Below, one piece after another: positions 33,804-42,992 of a stretch of DNA of 64,000 nucleotides (position 1 is its first letter; every line of letters starts with the position of its first letter). Source of the stretch: Pontibacillus yanchengensis (GTDB lineage Bacteria; Bacillota; Bacilli; Bacillales; BH030062); assembly GCF_009856295.1 (NCBI RefSeq), contig NZ_WMEU01000001.1, positions 620,001-684,000 on the forward strand, in the 5' to 3' direction. The notes under the pieces are model-generated. The model ran no database searches, was not told the DNA's origin, and was given only the letters and a program-made list of their open reading frames with translations. Made by a program: the position numbers and the translations under genes.

Positions 33804-35234
33804 TTATAAAAGAATCACACCCAATACAGTTGCTACTATTAAACCTATTATTACAGGAAAGAAATTCTTCCTTACTAGTTCCAATACGGGAACTCCACAA
33901 AAGCCTGCAATGGCAATCATAGATGACCAGGCAATAATAGTTCCTCCCCCGGTCCAAATAGAGCCCATTTGACCAATTGCAGCAAGTGTTCCTGGATCCA
34001 TACCATTACCAGCTAACGCTCCAGACAGAGCTCCGGTTAATGGTAAACCAGAAAAACCAGACCCATCTAGTCCTGTAATAATCCCTATAAGAAGGATGCT
34101 AAAGGCTGCTAACAAGTTGCTCTGTGGTAAATACTCCTGGGATGATTGAACAAGGTCAAATAATAATGCTGGGGGTGTCTGGTCATTTAAGGAAAGTATT
34201 GCTCCAGAAAAATCAGCACTCCCTAGAAAGAAGAAACCAGCAATGGGTATCACAGGTCCCATCGCTTTGAATGCAAATACAAACCCATCTGTTATGTGAT
34301 CGCTAATGTAGTCAAGAGCACGGTGACGACCAAAAGCTACCGTTGCCAGTAACAAAAGCATGACCGCTACTCCGCCTATAAAAGCTGCACCATCTCCACC
34401 TTCGAACCCTCCCATCCGACCTGATCCTAATTTTGTAGCAACCATAAAAATCATAACCGCTACCATCGACATGGGAACGAGGATTGCAAACAACTTACTC
34501 CATAATCCAATTTCCTTGCTTTTAGAGATTCGTTTATGTTCGTTTTTTGCCAACCCTTGGAGTGCGTTTAATTCACCTTCTATTAGTGGATCATTTTTAT
34601 CACGGATTGTCTTCCTATTTAACATATAAGCTAAACCAATTGCTACTACCCCAGTAATAATGGAAAGAATAAGCGCTTTATCTATTATTTCAGATGGCTC
34701 AATACCTGCAGAACTAGCAGATAGGCCAGGCGCTACTTGCATAATATAGTCAGATGATAACGCCATTCCTTGACCTGCTAGTGCAACAGCCATTGCAGCC
34801 ATCATAGCTGGTAAACCAGCTCGAACAGCTGCTGGTACTAACAACGCACAAATCAGAGGAACCGCTGGAGTTGGCCAGAAGAATAGTGAAATGACATACG
34901 TAATACCAACCAAAACAAAATAGGCAATATGACCATTTGTCATCACCTTTTGTACCGGTTGAATCATCCTTCTATCTGCTCCAAGGTCCTTTAATGCCTG
35001 TAAAAGAGCTACCATAAATGTAATGATTAAGAAAATATTAAACAGTTCCTTTGCAGCGACTAAGTTTGCATTAAATACTGCAGTAAAACCACTTACAACA
35101 TCACCTTTATATACCCACGCCACAATAAATGTACCTAATAACGTTGGTAATACAACACCTTTTCGAAAAACCATCGTCAAAATGATAAGTAAAGTAATGG
35201 CTGCGTATAACCAATGCGTAACAGATAATTCCAT
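33804..35234 (-). CDS. Polytopic permease of unknown substrate (ion-transporter superfamily-like)
   Basis: A 476-residue membrane protein with about twelve hydrophobic segments. GSADFSGAIL, the GLDGSGFSGLPLTGALSGAL stretch and a central cytosolic loop (about residues 225-262, rich in Lys/Glu) recall GntP/CitMHS-type organic acid symporters, but I cannot name the substrate. A second glycine-rich hairpin, FFWPTPAVPLICALLVPAA, supports a two-fold repeated transporter. The start is the ATG at 35234 with GGGAGTGG six bases upstream; a reading 32 codons longer lacks a site. It is flanked by repeats and a terminator, so it is a single-gene unit. Confidence 0.8.
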   Translation of the reverse strand: MELSVTHWLYAAITLLIILTMVFRKGVVLPTLLGTFIVAWVYKGDVVSGFTAVFNANLVAAKELFNIFLIITFMVALLQALKDLGADRRMIQPVQKVMTNGHIAYFVLVGITYVISLFFWPTPAVPLICALLVPAAVRAGLPAMMAAMAVALAGQGMALSSDYIMQVAPGLSASSAGIEPSEIIDKALILSIITGVVAIGLAYMLNRKTIRDKNDPLIEGELNALQGLAKNEHKRISKSKEIGLWSKLFAILVPMSMVAVMIFMVATKLGSGRMGGFEGGDGAAFIGGVAVMLLLLATVAFGRHRALDYISDHITDGFVFAFKAMGPVIPIAGFFFLGSADFSGAILSLNDQTPPALLFDLVQSSQEYLPQSNLLAAFSILLIGIITGLDGSGFSGLPLTGALSGALAGNGMDPGTLAAIGQMGSIWTGGGTIIAWSSMIAIAGFCGVPVLELVRKNFFPVIIGLIVATVLGVILL

Positions 35235-35344
35235 GGCAAACCACTCCCTATAAACTAACATGTAGTGTGATGTACTATATGCACATACGCCTATAGAAGT
35301 GATACGGAAAAGTATATTGAAAAGGTACAATTAATTACCATTTA

Positions 35345-35595
35345 AGTGTACTAAGGAAAACTCGGAGCGTCAGGTTAGCGAGGATTCACACAGGACATGG
35401 GTTGGTTCGATGTTGCTGTGTGATGCAGCGGTCTTAATGGAACCTACATCACCACAGAATTTCACCTGATTCTGTATAAAACTAATGAAATACATAGAGG
35501 GATAGCAATCGGTTTTTGACTTATCGTAAGGAGGAGCAAGAAATTTTCTAAGCGGTAGGAGCTAAGAAATGGAGCTAGACAATGTAAGTTTAAAA
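35345..35595 (+). repeat. R1 dispersed repeat copy
   Basis: Contains TTGGTTCGATGTTGCTG, CGGTCTTAATGGAACCT, GAATTTCACCTGATTC, GACTTATCGTAAGGAG and GGAGCTAGACA in the order seen in the other R1 copies. Confidence 0.7.
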
Positions 35596-35611
35596 CCTAT
35601 TTTTCTTTACT

Positions 35612-35643
35612 AAAAAAAGCAATGCATAGCTGCATTGCTTTTT
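35612..35643. terminator. Orphan terminator-like hairpin
   Basis: AAAAAAAGCAATGCA, a TAGC loop and TGCATTGCTTTTT. It follows the R1 copy and lies about 190 bases beyond the end of the 28-codon candidate ORF; no ordinary gene ends here. Confidence 0.6.
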
Positions 35644-35833
35644 CCGTCTCTATATTTATTTCCAGTCGTCTCTTATTCCCAAATTTGGGTTCTTTTTATA
35701 TATAAGCTTAAGGAGGTTAATGCGGTGAAAAGAGTATTATCTTTTATGCTACTTAATAAAAGAAAGGGAGAAATTTAAGTAACTCCAACAAGGAATAAAG
35801 ACCTAATGCTTTTTTACCAAATATAAACCTCAA

Positions 35834-35920
35834 CTATAGATTACCAATAAACCAAAAAATGGTCAAAACGATAAAAACTATTATAGACACAAAAACACCC
35901 CATTCAAGCGCAACCTTCAC
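35834..35920 (-). CDS. Candidate 28-residue single-span membrane peptide
   Basis: A GTG start with GGGGATGA four bases upstream opens a 28-codon ORF whose product is almost entirely one hydrophobic helix (SIIVFIVLTIFWFIG) after a short amphipathic start MKVALEWG. Length and composition are those of small Bacillus membrane peptides (toxin-like, sporulation or transporter-regulating), but I do not recognise it and it may be chance. The surrounding 35644-36040 stretch otherwise holds no gene; a 17-codon ORF with an AAGGAGG site at 35728-35778 on the plus strand is weaker still. Confidence 0.3.
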   Translation of the reverse strand: MKVALEWGVFVSIIVFIVLTIFWFIGNL

Positions 35921-36044
35921 CTATTCATCCCCAATAATTACCTTTTTAACACAAACTAGAGTATTTCTTTTCTTACTAAAGGGGAATGTAGCAGATTTGG
36001 TTATAATTTAATCTAGCTATGAACCTTGGCAGCTTGCTTCAGAC

Positions 36045-36335
36045 CTATCCCCAATGGAACAAAAGCGCAATCGCCCGTTTAGAGACGTATATGCTGCGTC
36101 CTACACGATGTAGGTCAGTTCGATGTTGCTGCACGATGCAGCCGTCTTAATCGAACCTCCACCCCTCCAGAACTTCCCCTTAATCCGTAGGAGATAAAGG
36201 AAACACGAAAACATGAGTGATTCGAAGTTAACTTATCGTACGGAGACGAGGGAAGCATACTAGTCGCTGGCCGCTGGAGAGGGACATCTACTCTATACTT
36301 ATTAAGTTTTACACAAACCAACATTTTTATAGTAC
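36045..36335 (+). repeat. R1 dispersed repeat copy (long)
   Basis: A nearly full R1 copy: AAAAGCGCAATCGCCC, ACACGATGTAGGT, TTCGATGTTGCTGC, GTCTTAATCGAACCTCC, GGAGATAAAGGAAACACGAA, ACTTATCGTACGGAG, GCATACTAGTCGCTGG and TATACTTATTAAGTTTTACA. It ends just before the terminator of the LytTR regulator gene. Confidence 0.85.
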
Positions 36336-36351
36336 GCTAGACTACAAAAAA

Positions 36352-36374
36352 GAAGCAACGAATTCCGTTGCTTC
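36352..36374 (-). terminator. Terminator of the LytTR regulator gene
   Basis: GAAGCAACG, AATTC and CGTTGCTTC; on the minus strand a run of six to seven T follows. The stem touches the stop codon. Confidence 0.85.
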
Positions 36375-37111
36375 TATATAGGTGTATCCAATAGTTGCTG
36401 GACACGTTGGATATTTTGTTTTGAAATTTGAGCCGCCTCTTCGTACCCATTAAAATACACTAGATAACTTTTTCCCGAAGTTTGTATCCTAGCAACATGT
36501 GTGAGATTGATAATGAAGGAACGATGAGACTGAACAAAGCGATTGTCTAGATAATCAAGAAAATATTCCAGCGTTTCAGATGAAGAGTATTGTTCATCCA
36601 ATGTATGAATAACCGACTTACGATCATTCTTTTCAATAAACAAGATATCATCCACCTGGATGTAATACATAGAACGGTTAAATCGTATAGGAATTCGCGA
36701 AAATGCATTTGCTCGTTGTGATTGTTGAGGTTGCTTCTTTTCCAATATAGCCTTTCCTCTTTCCAAGGCCAACATAAGCCTGCTCATTTGAATAGGCTTC
36801 AATACATAATCTACTGCATATAATTCAAATGCTTCGACAGCAAATGATTCATGCGCAGTGGTGAAAATGTAATCAAGGGAAGGCATACTCTTTTGAATCT
36901 CCCGAATTGCTTCAATTCCCTTTATTTTCGGCATTTCTATATCACAAAGGACTAAATCAGGTTGATGTAGTAGTGCTTTTTCTATTAGTTCTTCCCCATC
37001 TCTCGCCTCATCGATAATTTCGAACGAATCCATTACCATTTTTTCAATCATTTGTCGAAGTAGCTTTCGCGAAGCTTCCTGATCATCTGCTATTAAAATG
37101 CGATATGGCAT
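36374..37111 (-). CDS. LytTR-family response regulator
   Basis: A 245-residue regulator: receiver domain (about residues 3-120) with phospho-acceptor D57 in LCDIEMPKIKG, acidic pocket DDQ near the start and Lys in DYVLKPIQ, then a LytTR DNA-binding domain (about 142-242; IRFNRSMYYIQVDDILFIE, VQSHRSFIINL). LytTR proteins bind two direct repeats and often control cell-surface, bacteriocin or organic-acid transport genes. The start is set at 37111, eight bases after AGGA; ATG codons three and four earlier overlap that site. It lies about 90 bases downstream of the hybrid kinase in the same orientation and is its likely partner. Its targets are unknown. Confidence 0.92.
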   Translation of the reverse strand: MPYRILIADDQEASRKLLRQMIEKMVMDSFEIIDEARDGEELIEKALLHQPDLVLCDIEMPKIKGIEAIREIQKSMPSLDYIFTTAHESFAVEAFELYAVDYVLKPIQMSRLMLALERGKAILEKKQPQQSQRANAFSRIPIRFNRSMYYIQVDDILFIEKNDRKSVIHTLDEQYSSSETLEYFLDYLDNRFVQSHRSFIINLTHVARIQTSGKSYLVYFNGYEEAAQISKQNIQRVQQLLDTPI

Positions 37112-37204
37112 GTGCATCATCCTACAACTTTATAATATTTATAGTACTAGTATAAGCGAAAACGGTTACTTTGTTTAGGGTTTGTTGCATATTACCACAC
37201 TTTC

Positions 37205-40147
37205 TCAATCTTCTTTGTACATGTATCTACGAATCATTTCAGAGAAGTGAGAGACACGAAGTGGTTTGGTCATGTAATCATGAAAACCAGCTAAAAGACC
37301 TTTTTCTATATCTCTTGGCATTGCATTGGCGCTGATTGCTACAATTGTTATATCTTTTGTTTCTTGAATTCCTCTTAGTTTTTCAAGCACTTCATATCCA
37401 TCTATCCCCGGCAAATTTAAATCTATTAATATTAAGTCAGGCTCATGTGCTTGCGCTAAATCTATCCCTATCTCCCCATTTACTGCAGAAAACAATTCAA
37501 TATCCTCATATTTTCGAAGAATCTTTTGAACTAAATGCAGGTTAGCTGGATTGTCTTCTATATATAATAACTTCTTTTTATTTTGGAAGGTAAAAGGTCT
37601 ACCTTCCTGTTCATTTGACTGAGAATGATTTATTTCCTCGACCTCATCTACTAAAGGAAGTTCAATCCAAAATGTACTACCTTTCCCGACTTGACTTTTC
37701 ACCGAAATGGTTCCATTCATCAATGCAACTAGCTGCTTTGTTAACGTTAATCCAATGCCTGTACCTTCAATTGGACTATTTTCTTTCACTCTGGTAAATG
37801 GTTCAAAAATGTGATGCATTTCTTCCTCTTCTATCCCAAAGCCAGAGTCCTCTACAATGAATTGCATGTAATTGTTTTGTGTATAACAGCTAAAACGAAT
37901 TTTTCCTTTATCTTCATTATATTTAACTGCATTTGATAATAGATTGAGCAACACTTGCTTTAATCTGGTCCGGTCAGCATAAACATACGTTGACTTATAT
38001 GATTCTATGGATTGTTCCAGTGTGATTTCTCGTCTATCTGCTAAGGGCTGAGTAATACTCAATACCTCCTCAACTACTGGTGCGATTTCGACTGGCTCTA
38101 TGGAGACAGTAAGTTTTCCTGATTCTATTTTTGCTAAGTCGAGTATTTCATTGATTAAGGTTAATAAGTGATTACCTGCCTTGATGATCTCTTCGACATT
38201 CTCTAATTGAGACTCATTTAATGCCTCTTCTGCGTCAAATTCAAGTAGTTGAGCAAAACCTAAGATAGCGTTCATTGGTGTACGAAGTTCATGACTCATG
38301 CTAGATAAAAAATCAGATTTAGCAGCAGAAGCACGCTCAGCCTCTTCTTTTGCATGTCGAAGAGATTCTTGTAGTTCTTTTAAATCTGTTATATCTCTTA
38401 CACTTAGCACGAAATGTTTCTGTTGATCGTCGGAACCATATATCGGTGATAACCGTCCTTGGAACCAACGATGCCCGCTCATTGTTTGGATATAATATTC
38501 AAGGTTTTGTGATTGTTTTGTACGATCTACTTCTTTAATAGTAGACATAAATAATTCAGCATCTTCTTTAGGGAATATTTCTTGAATAGATGAGCGGATT
38601 AGTTCCTCTTTTGGTCGTGTTAATTTTTTTTCATCACTCGTCCATATATTTATATAACGCCCTTCATAATCTATACGCATGATTACATCATCAATAGAGG
38701 ATATTAAAGCCCTTAAATCTGATTCCTTTTCTTCCACTTCAGATTGAGCACTTTCTAAATCTTTATATGCCTTTCCTAAATTCAGTCCCATCGTTGTAAT
38801 ACTACTGGATACTTGATCTAACTCTGCAATGGAAAAGGACTTTTGGCTTTGAAAGTAATTTCCTTTTCCTATGTCATCTACCATTTCATTCATTTCCACC
38901 AAAGGACCGGAAATTTGAAGACCCATCTGATGAGATCTGCGGTATAGATAGATAAAGTATAATAAATAGACTAAAAGTAACCCAGCTATCATAAGTGCAC
39001 CAATTTTTATAAGATGAGCGTTTACAGTAGATATATTTTTATAAATATTACTTTCATTCACTACGACCATAAGCTTCCATCCTGTTTCAGGAATGGTTGA
39101 CCACACAACGAGTTGTTGCTCGTTATTTAGGTTTGTTTGTGTCATACCATTCGTTTTCCCATCCATAACCGACGCAATATCCTGTGTTTCTTGGCGCTTA
39201 AACATATTAAATTCATCAGGTTTTAGCGTATTCTGCATGACTGCACTTTGGTAGGTGTGTTCATTCAATTCTGTAACCCCAAACACCTCTTCTCCTTGTT
39301 TTGGCAGAGCAAGAATTGTTCCATCATTCTCAACCAACATACCAAAGCCGCTCCAAGGAATATTTAAGTCTAATACTTTATTAGCTATATTTGATATCGT
39401 CACATCAATTCCTACTACACCTTCAAGAGAGTCCTGAACATATACAGGTGCAATCGATGAAGCTATCCAACCTTTACCTGCTGGATCTAAATAGGCATCC
39501 GTCCAAACAACTTCCCTTGATGGATTGTGTTCCTCCGTAGCTTTATTATAAAAATTATACTGAGGAATATACATACTATGGGAATATTGGTCTAACACAT
39601 CAAAATAGGGATAAATAATATTTAGTGAATCATACGTATTCATATACACTGCAGAAGCTAACAAGTGTGTTTCATATATATCCTTCATAAGGGATTGAGT
39701 GGACAGGAGTTGAGCTACTTTTTCTTCATTATGTTGTTCAGGTGACCTTATGGCACTGTAGTACACTGCAGCACCATCACTATCATGATTGCGCTTTGAA
39801 TAAAAGACACCTTCCCCAGAGTACCCTAGTCGCTGTCGATCTTCAGGTGAGAATTCCCCGGGTGTTTGTAATGCATTTATAACTTGTTTCCGGTACAAGT
39901 TCGTAGAATTGGAAATCGATTGAATCTGATTCGCAATAACTTCTCCTTCTCTAGAAGCCATTTGCTTAAGATCTTGATGAGCCTCTTCTCTTAAAGAATC
40001 AATTGTTGTACGTTTCGACCACTCGTATGTAACAAAATACATGCCTATAAATAACAATTCCACCACTAACAACGGAATAAGTGCAGTCCGAATAAAAGAA
40101 CTCCAAATCCATTTCATAAGTGGCCGTTTTTGAGGGTGTTGCTTCAC
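37205..40147 (-). CDS. Hybrid sensor histidine kinase with extracellular dCache domain
   Basis: A 980-residue membrane kinase. A first membrane helix (about 21-40) and a second (about 379-402) enclose a 340-residue extracellular dCache-type sensor (EGVVGIDVTISNI, WKLMVVVNESNIY near its end). HAMP (about 405-460), PAS/PAC (about 475-592), HisKA with H619 in SMSHELRTPMNAILGF, HATPase (about 725-832; NLLSNAVKY, EDSGFGI, GTGIGLTL) and a C-terminal receiver (about 858-975, D909 in LIDLNLPGIDG) follow. The GTG start has AGAGGTGA seven bases upstream. The dCache domain suggests a small extracellular ligand such as an amino or organic acid. Confidence 0.94.
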   Translation of the reverse strand: MKQHPQKRPLMKWIWSSFIRTALIPLLVVELLFIGMYFVTYEWSKRTTIDSLREEAHQDLKQMASREGEVIANQIQSISNSTNLYRKQVINALQTPGEFSPEDRQRLGYSGEGVFYSKRNHDSDGAAVYYSAIRSPEQHNEEKVAQLLSTQSLMKDIYETHLLASAVYMNTYDSLNIIYPYFDVLDQYSHSMYIPQYNFYNKATEEHNPSREVVWTDAYLDPAGKGWIASSIAPVYVQDSLEGVVGIDVTISNIANKVLDLNIPWSGFGMLVENDGTILALPKQGEEVFGVTELNEHTYQSAVMQNTLKPDEFNMFKRQETQDIASVMDGKTNGMTQTNLNNEQQLVVWSTIPETGWKLMVVVNESNIYKNISTVNAHLIKIGALMIAGLLLVYLLYFIYLYRRSHQMGLQISGPLVEMNEMVDDIGKGNYFQSQKSFSIAELDQVSSSITTMGLNLGKAYKDLESAQSEVEEKESDLRALISSIDDVIMRIDYEGRYINIWTSDEKKLTRPKEELIRSSIQEIFPKEDAELFMSTIKEVDRTKQSQNLEYYIQTMSGHRWFQGRLSPIYGSDDQQKHFVLSVRDITDLKELQESLRHAKEEAERASAAKSDFLSSMSHELRTPMNAILGFAQLLEFDAEEALNESQLENVEEIIKAGNHLLTLINEILDLAKIESGKLTVSIEPVEIAPVVEEVLSITQPLADRREITLEQSIESYKSTYVYADRTRLKQVLLNLLSNAVKYNEDKGKIRFSCYTQNNYMQFIVEDSGFGIEEEEMHHIFEPFTRVKENSPIEGTGIGLTLTKQLVALMNGTISVKSQVGKGSTFWIELPLVDEVEEINHSQSNEQEGRPFTFQNKKKLLYIEDNPANLHLVQKILRKYEDIELFSAVNGEIGIDLAQAHEPDLILIDLNLPGIDGYEVLEKLRGIQETKDITIVAISANAMPRDIEKGLLAGFHDYMTKPLRVSHFSEMIRRYMYKED

Positions 40148-40224
40148 TTAATATTCACCTCTCTTTTGAACCCATCACCTTAAATAGAAGGTAGTTTATT
40201 ACTATTCACGTATAATTTTTGACA

Positions 40225-40260
40225 GCAAAAAATGATCAACTAGACTAGACTAGCTGATCA
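40225..40260 (-). terminator. Terminator of the N-hydroxylase gene
   Basis: TGATCAACTAG (40233-40243) pairs with CTAGCTGATCA (40250-40260) with one mismatch. On the minus strand a run of six T follows. Confidence 0.8.
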
Positions 40261-40270
40261 TTGATGTTTT

Positions 40271-41575
40271 TTACACATCAAAGGTTTGGAATACATTCTT
40301 CTTAGGGATTTTATATACATCTTCCCCTAGTAGATGATTGATAATAACCTTATTTCGATGAACAGCCAAACCTAAATTGGTAGAGCCAACACCATGTGTA
40401 TGCGAAATTCCACTATGGACATAAATTTCATTCCTACTATCTTTTGTTTTGGCAAGACGATAATCACTAAGAACTTTGTAACGACCTTCCTCGTCCCATT
40501 CTAATAGAGATGTTAAATTGCGAATGAAGTCTGGTACATATGGTTTGTAACCTGTGGCTGCTATTACCACTTCACTTTCATGAGTGAACCGTTCTTGCTT
40601 TTGAGTATGCAAACATTTAATTTCATATGCATCTCCTTCATCTTTCTTGCTAATATCTTCAACTTCAGATAAGACACGCAAACCAACATTCACTTTTTCT
40701 GTACCTATTGAATTTTCGTATAAGAGGTTATAAATATCTGTTATGGTATGATTACTTATTCCTTTATAAAATAAGTCTTGTGTTGCAAAGACTTCTTCCT
40801 TTTGACTTTGAGGAAGCTGGTAGAAATAATCAACATAATCTGGAGAAAAGTGCTCTAAACTTAATTTCGATTCTTCCATAGACGCAAAACCTGATCTAGT
40901 AATCCAATCTAACCGATACCCATAATCACGTTGCTCCTTTAAAAGCTCACGAAATGTTTCAGCTGCACTTTGACCAGAACCAATCACAGTAATAGATTCT
41001 GCACGTTTACACCGTTCTTGATGAGATAGAAATTCTGCAGTGTGGAATACATCCTCATTAGGCAAATCTCGAAAGGAAGGAGGCATAGTAGGAACACTTC
41101 CCGTCCCCATTACAATATGTCTACTTCTGTACCGTTCTTTATCACCTGTCTCAACATTCATAATGTCTACTTCATAATGTTCTTCTCCATTTATGTGGCG
41201 AATATCTACTACTCGTTTTCCAAACTTGCAACTATTAATTTCATTAGCTACCCATTGACAGTAGTCATTATACTCTCTTCTTGGAATATCAAGTCGTTGT
41301 AAAAAATAAAATTGATACATGCGTTCATGTTCATTTACATAATTCAAGAACGTGTACTTACTTTTCGGATCTGCCATAGTTACCAGATCTGCGATAAACG
41401 GAACCTGCATAACTGTCCCTTCAATCAACATACCAGGGTGCCAGTTAAATTTTTTAGTTTGCTCAAAAAAGAGTGCGTCAAGCTCAGGTTGATTCTCCAA
41501 TAATGCAGCAAAACTTAAGTTAAACGGTCCAATCCCTACGCCAATTATATCATACATCGTTTTATGTTCTTTCAT
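40271..41575 (-). CDS. SidA/IucD/PvdA-family lysine or ornithine N-monooxygenase
   Basis: A 434-residue FAD/NADPH-dependent N-hydroxylase of normal length. The FAD site GVGIGPFNLSFAALLE is at about residues 12-27, the NADPH site VIGSGQSAAETFRELL near 203-218, and the C-terminal ATGYKP motif near 345 is typical of the family. These enzymes hydroxylate the side-chain amine of lysine, ornithine or a diamine as the first step of hydroxamate siderophore synthesis. No acetyltransferase, NIS synthetase, NRPS or Fe-siderophore transporter lies near, so it is an orphan here. The start has GAGGAGTGA five bases upstream. Confidence 0.9.
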   Translation of the reverse strand: MKEHKTMYDIIGVGIGPFNLSFAALLENQPELDALFFEQTKKFNWHPGMLIEGTVMQVPFIADLVTMADPKSKYTFLNYVNEHERMYQFYFLQRLDIPRREYNDYCQWVANEINSCKFGKRVVDIRHINGEEHYEVDIMNVETGDKERYRSRHIVMGTGSVPTMPPSFRDLPNEDVFHTAEFLSHQERCKRAESITVIGSGQSAAETFRELLKEQRDYGYRLDWITRSGFASMEESKLSLEHFSPDYVDYFYQLPQSQKEEVFATQDLFYKGISNHTITDIYNLLYENSIGTEKVNVGLRVLSEVEDISKKDEGDAYEIKCLHTQKQERFTHESEVVIAATGYKPYVPDFIRNLTSLLEWDEEGRYKVLSDYRLAKTKDSRNEIYVHSGISHTHGVGSTNLGLAVHRNKVIINHLLGEDVYKIPKKNVFQTFDV

Positions 41576-41676
41576 TCCGTCACTCCTCAGTTGAATTACC
41601 ATCGTGTATTTTATGTATTCTACTTTTATGTTAGCACAAAATGTAACATCCTGTAACTTTAATGCGAAGTAAGAAA

Positions 41677-41703
41677 GGCACCTACCAGTAATGGTAGATG
41701 CCC
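41677..41703 (-). terminator. Terminator of the AcuI-like gene
   Basis: GGCACCTACCA and TGGTAGATGCC pair with one mismatch and a GTAA loop. On the minus strand TTTCTT follows. Confidence 0.75.
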
Positions 41704-41729
41704 TTATTATTCCAAATTTGTTGATAATA

Positions 41730-42719
41730 TTATTCGCCTAACCTTACAACAGTACGTCCTTTAACCTTACTTTGTAAAATATCACTTAATGTCTGTGGTA
41801 GATCTTCCAAGGAAATTTCATGTTCAATTGAATTCATCTGATCTGGCTTTAAATCCGTAGCAATTCTGTCCCAAACCTCTTTACGAGTCTCCATAGGACA
41901 GTAAACAGAATCAACTCCTAATAAATCTACTCCTCGAAGGATAAATGGCATAACTGTTGTCGGGATTTCAACCCCTGCTGTTAGACCACTTACTGCGACT
42001 GCTCCTCCGTACTTCATTGAACTGAGCACAGAAGCTAGAGGCTTACCACCAACTGGGTCAACTGCTCCAGCCCATGTTTGCTTTTGTAATGGTTTTACTT
42101 TTTCAGGGGTTACATCTTCTCGACTTATTACGTCTGATGCACCAATAGACTTTAAGAAGTTTGCTTCTGATTCTTTTCCAGTTGAAGCCACTACATTGAA
42201 CCCTCGCTTCGATAGCATAGCAACAGCCATACTACCTACACCACCAGTAGCACCTTGAACAAGAATTGGGCCATCTTCTGGTGTCAATCCATTTTGTTCT
42301 AATTTATGAACCGATAATGCAGCTGTAAACCCTGCTGTTCCAAATGTCATAGCCTCTTTCATGTTCATTCCATCAGGTAAAGGGACAATCCATTCGCTTT
42401 TAACACGGGCATATTCACTAAAACCGCCATCATGTGAAACACCAAGTTCATAGCTCGTCACTATAACTTGATCGCCTTCTTGATAACGTTCATCTGCAGA
42501 ATCCACCACTGTACCTGCTAAATCAATCCCTGGTACCATTGGGTATTCTGGGACAACTTTTGATTTAGGAACTGTAGCTAATCCGTCTTTATAATTTACA
42601 CTTGAATATGCAACCTTTATGGTTACATCTCCTTTAGGCAAGTCTGCTTCTGTTCGTTGTACTATTTCAGTTGTAACTTTGTCTTCTTGTTTTGTTGCTA
42701 GTAATGCACGAAATGTCAT
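41730..42719 (-). CDS. acuI: Acryloyl-CoA reductase AcuI/YhdH family (MDR quinone-reductase-like)
   Basis: A 329-residue zinc-free medium-chain reductase, full length. Family motifs are SSVNYKDGLA (about 48-57), VPGIDLAGTVVDS, SYELGVSHDGGFSEYA and the NADPH-binding VQGATGGVGSMAVAML (about 151-166). YhdH/AcuI enzymes reduce acryloyl-CoA with NADPH and protect against toxic acrylate. GAAGGGAG precedes the ATG. The gene stands alone; the role in this organism, which might meet acrylate from DMSP or propionate breakdown, is inferred. Confidence 0.9.
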   Translation of the reverse strand: MTFRALLATKQEDKVTTEIVQRTEADLPKGDVTIKVAYSSVNYKDGLATVPKSKVVPEYPMVPGIDLAGTVVDSADERYQEGDQVIVTSYELGVSHDGGFSEYARVKSEWIVPLPDGMNMKEAMTFGTAGFTAALSVHKLEQNGLTPEDGPILVQGATGGVGSMAVAMLSKRGFNVVASTGKESEANFLKSIGASDVISREDVTPEKVKPLQKQTWAGAVDPVGGKPLASVLSSMKYGGAVAVSGLTAGVEIPTTVMPFILRGVDLLGVDSVYCPMETRKEVWDRIATDLKPDQMNSIEHEISLEDLPQTLSDILQSKVKGRTVVRLGE

Positions 42720-42819
42720 AAATAGACTCCCTTCTTTATTTGAAGACTAACCCTTTCACCATACTATGTAATAAACTAAATCAGCAAATGTTGCGCATAA
42801 AGTAAAGCATAAACGTCCG

Positions 42820-42920
42820 TTTACCGGAGTACAAACTGATCCCATAGGACGTGGGTTGGTTCGATGTTGATATAATCGAACCTTTATCTCCCAGATTTTC
42901 ATCTACGCCTTACATGTAAG
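42820..42920 (+). repeat. R1 dispersed repeat, partial copy
   Basis: GGACGTGGGTTGGTTCGATG, then ATAATCGAACCTTTATC; the middle hairpin arm found in long copies is shortened. It lies between acuI and the standalone output-domain gene. Confidence 0.6.
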
Positions 42921-42950
42921 AATCACCAACTCATACTACTATCTTTACTA

Positions 42951-42983
42951 TAAAAAAAGAGTAAAGGCAAAACGCTGTACTCT
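42951..42983 (-). terminator. Terminator of the output-domain protein gene
   Basis: AGAGTA and TACTCT enclose a weakly paired AAAGGC/GCTGT region; on the minus strand a run of seven T follows. It ends ten bases before the gene's stop. Confidence 0.65.
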
Positions 42984-42992
42984 CTGATATAG

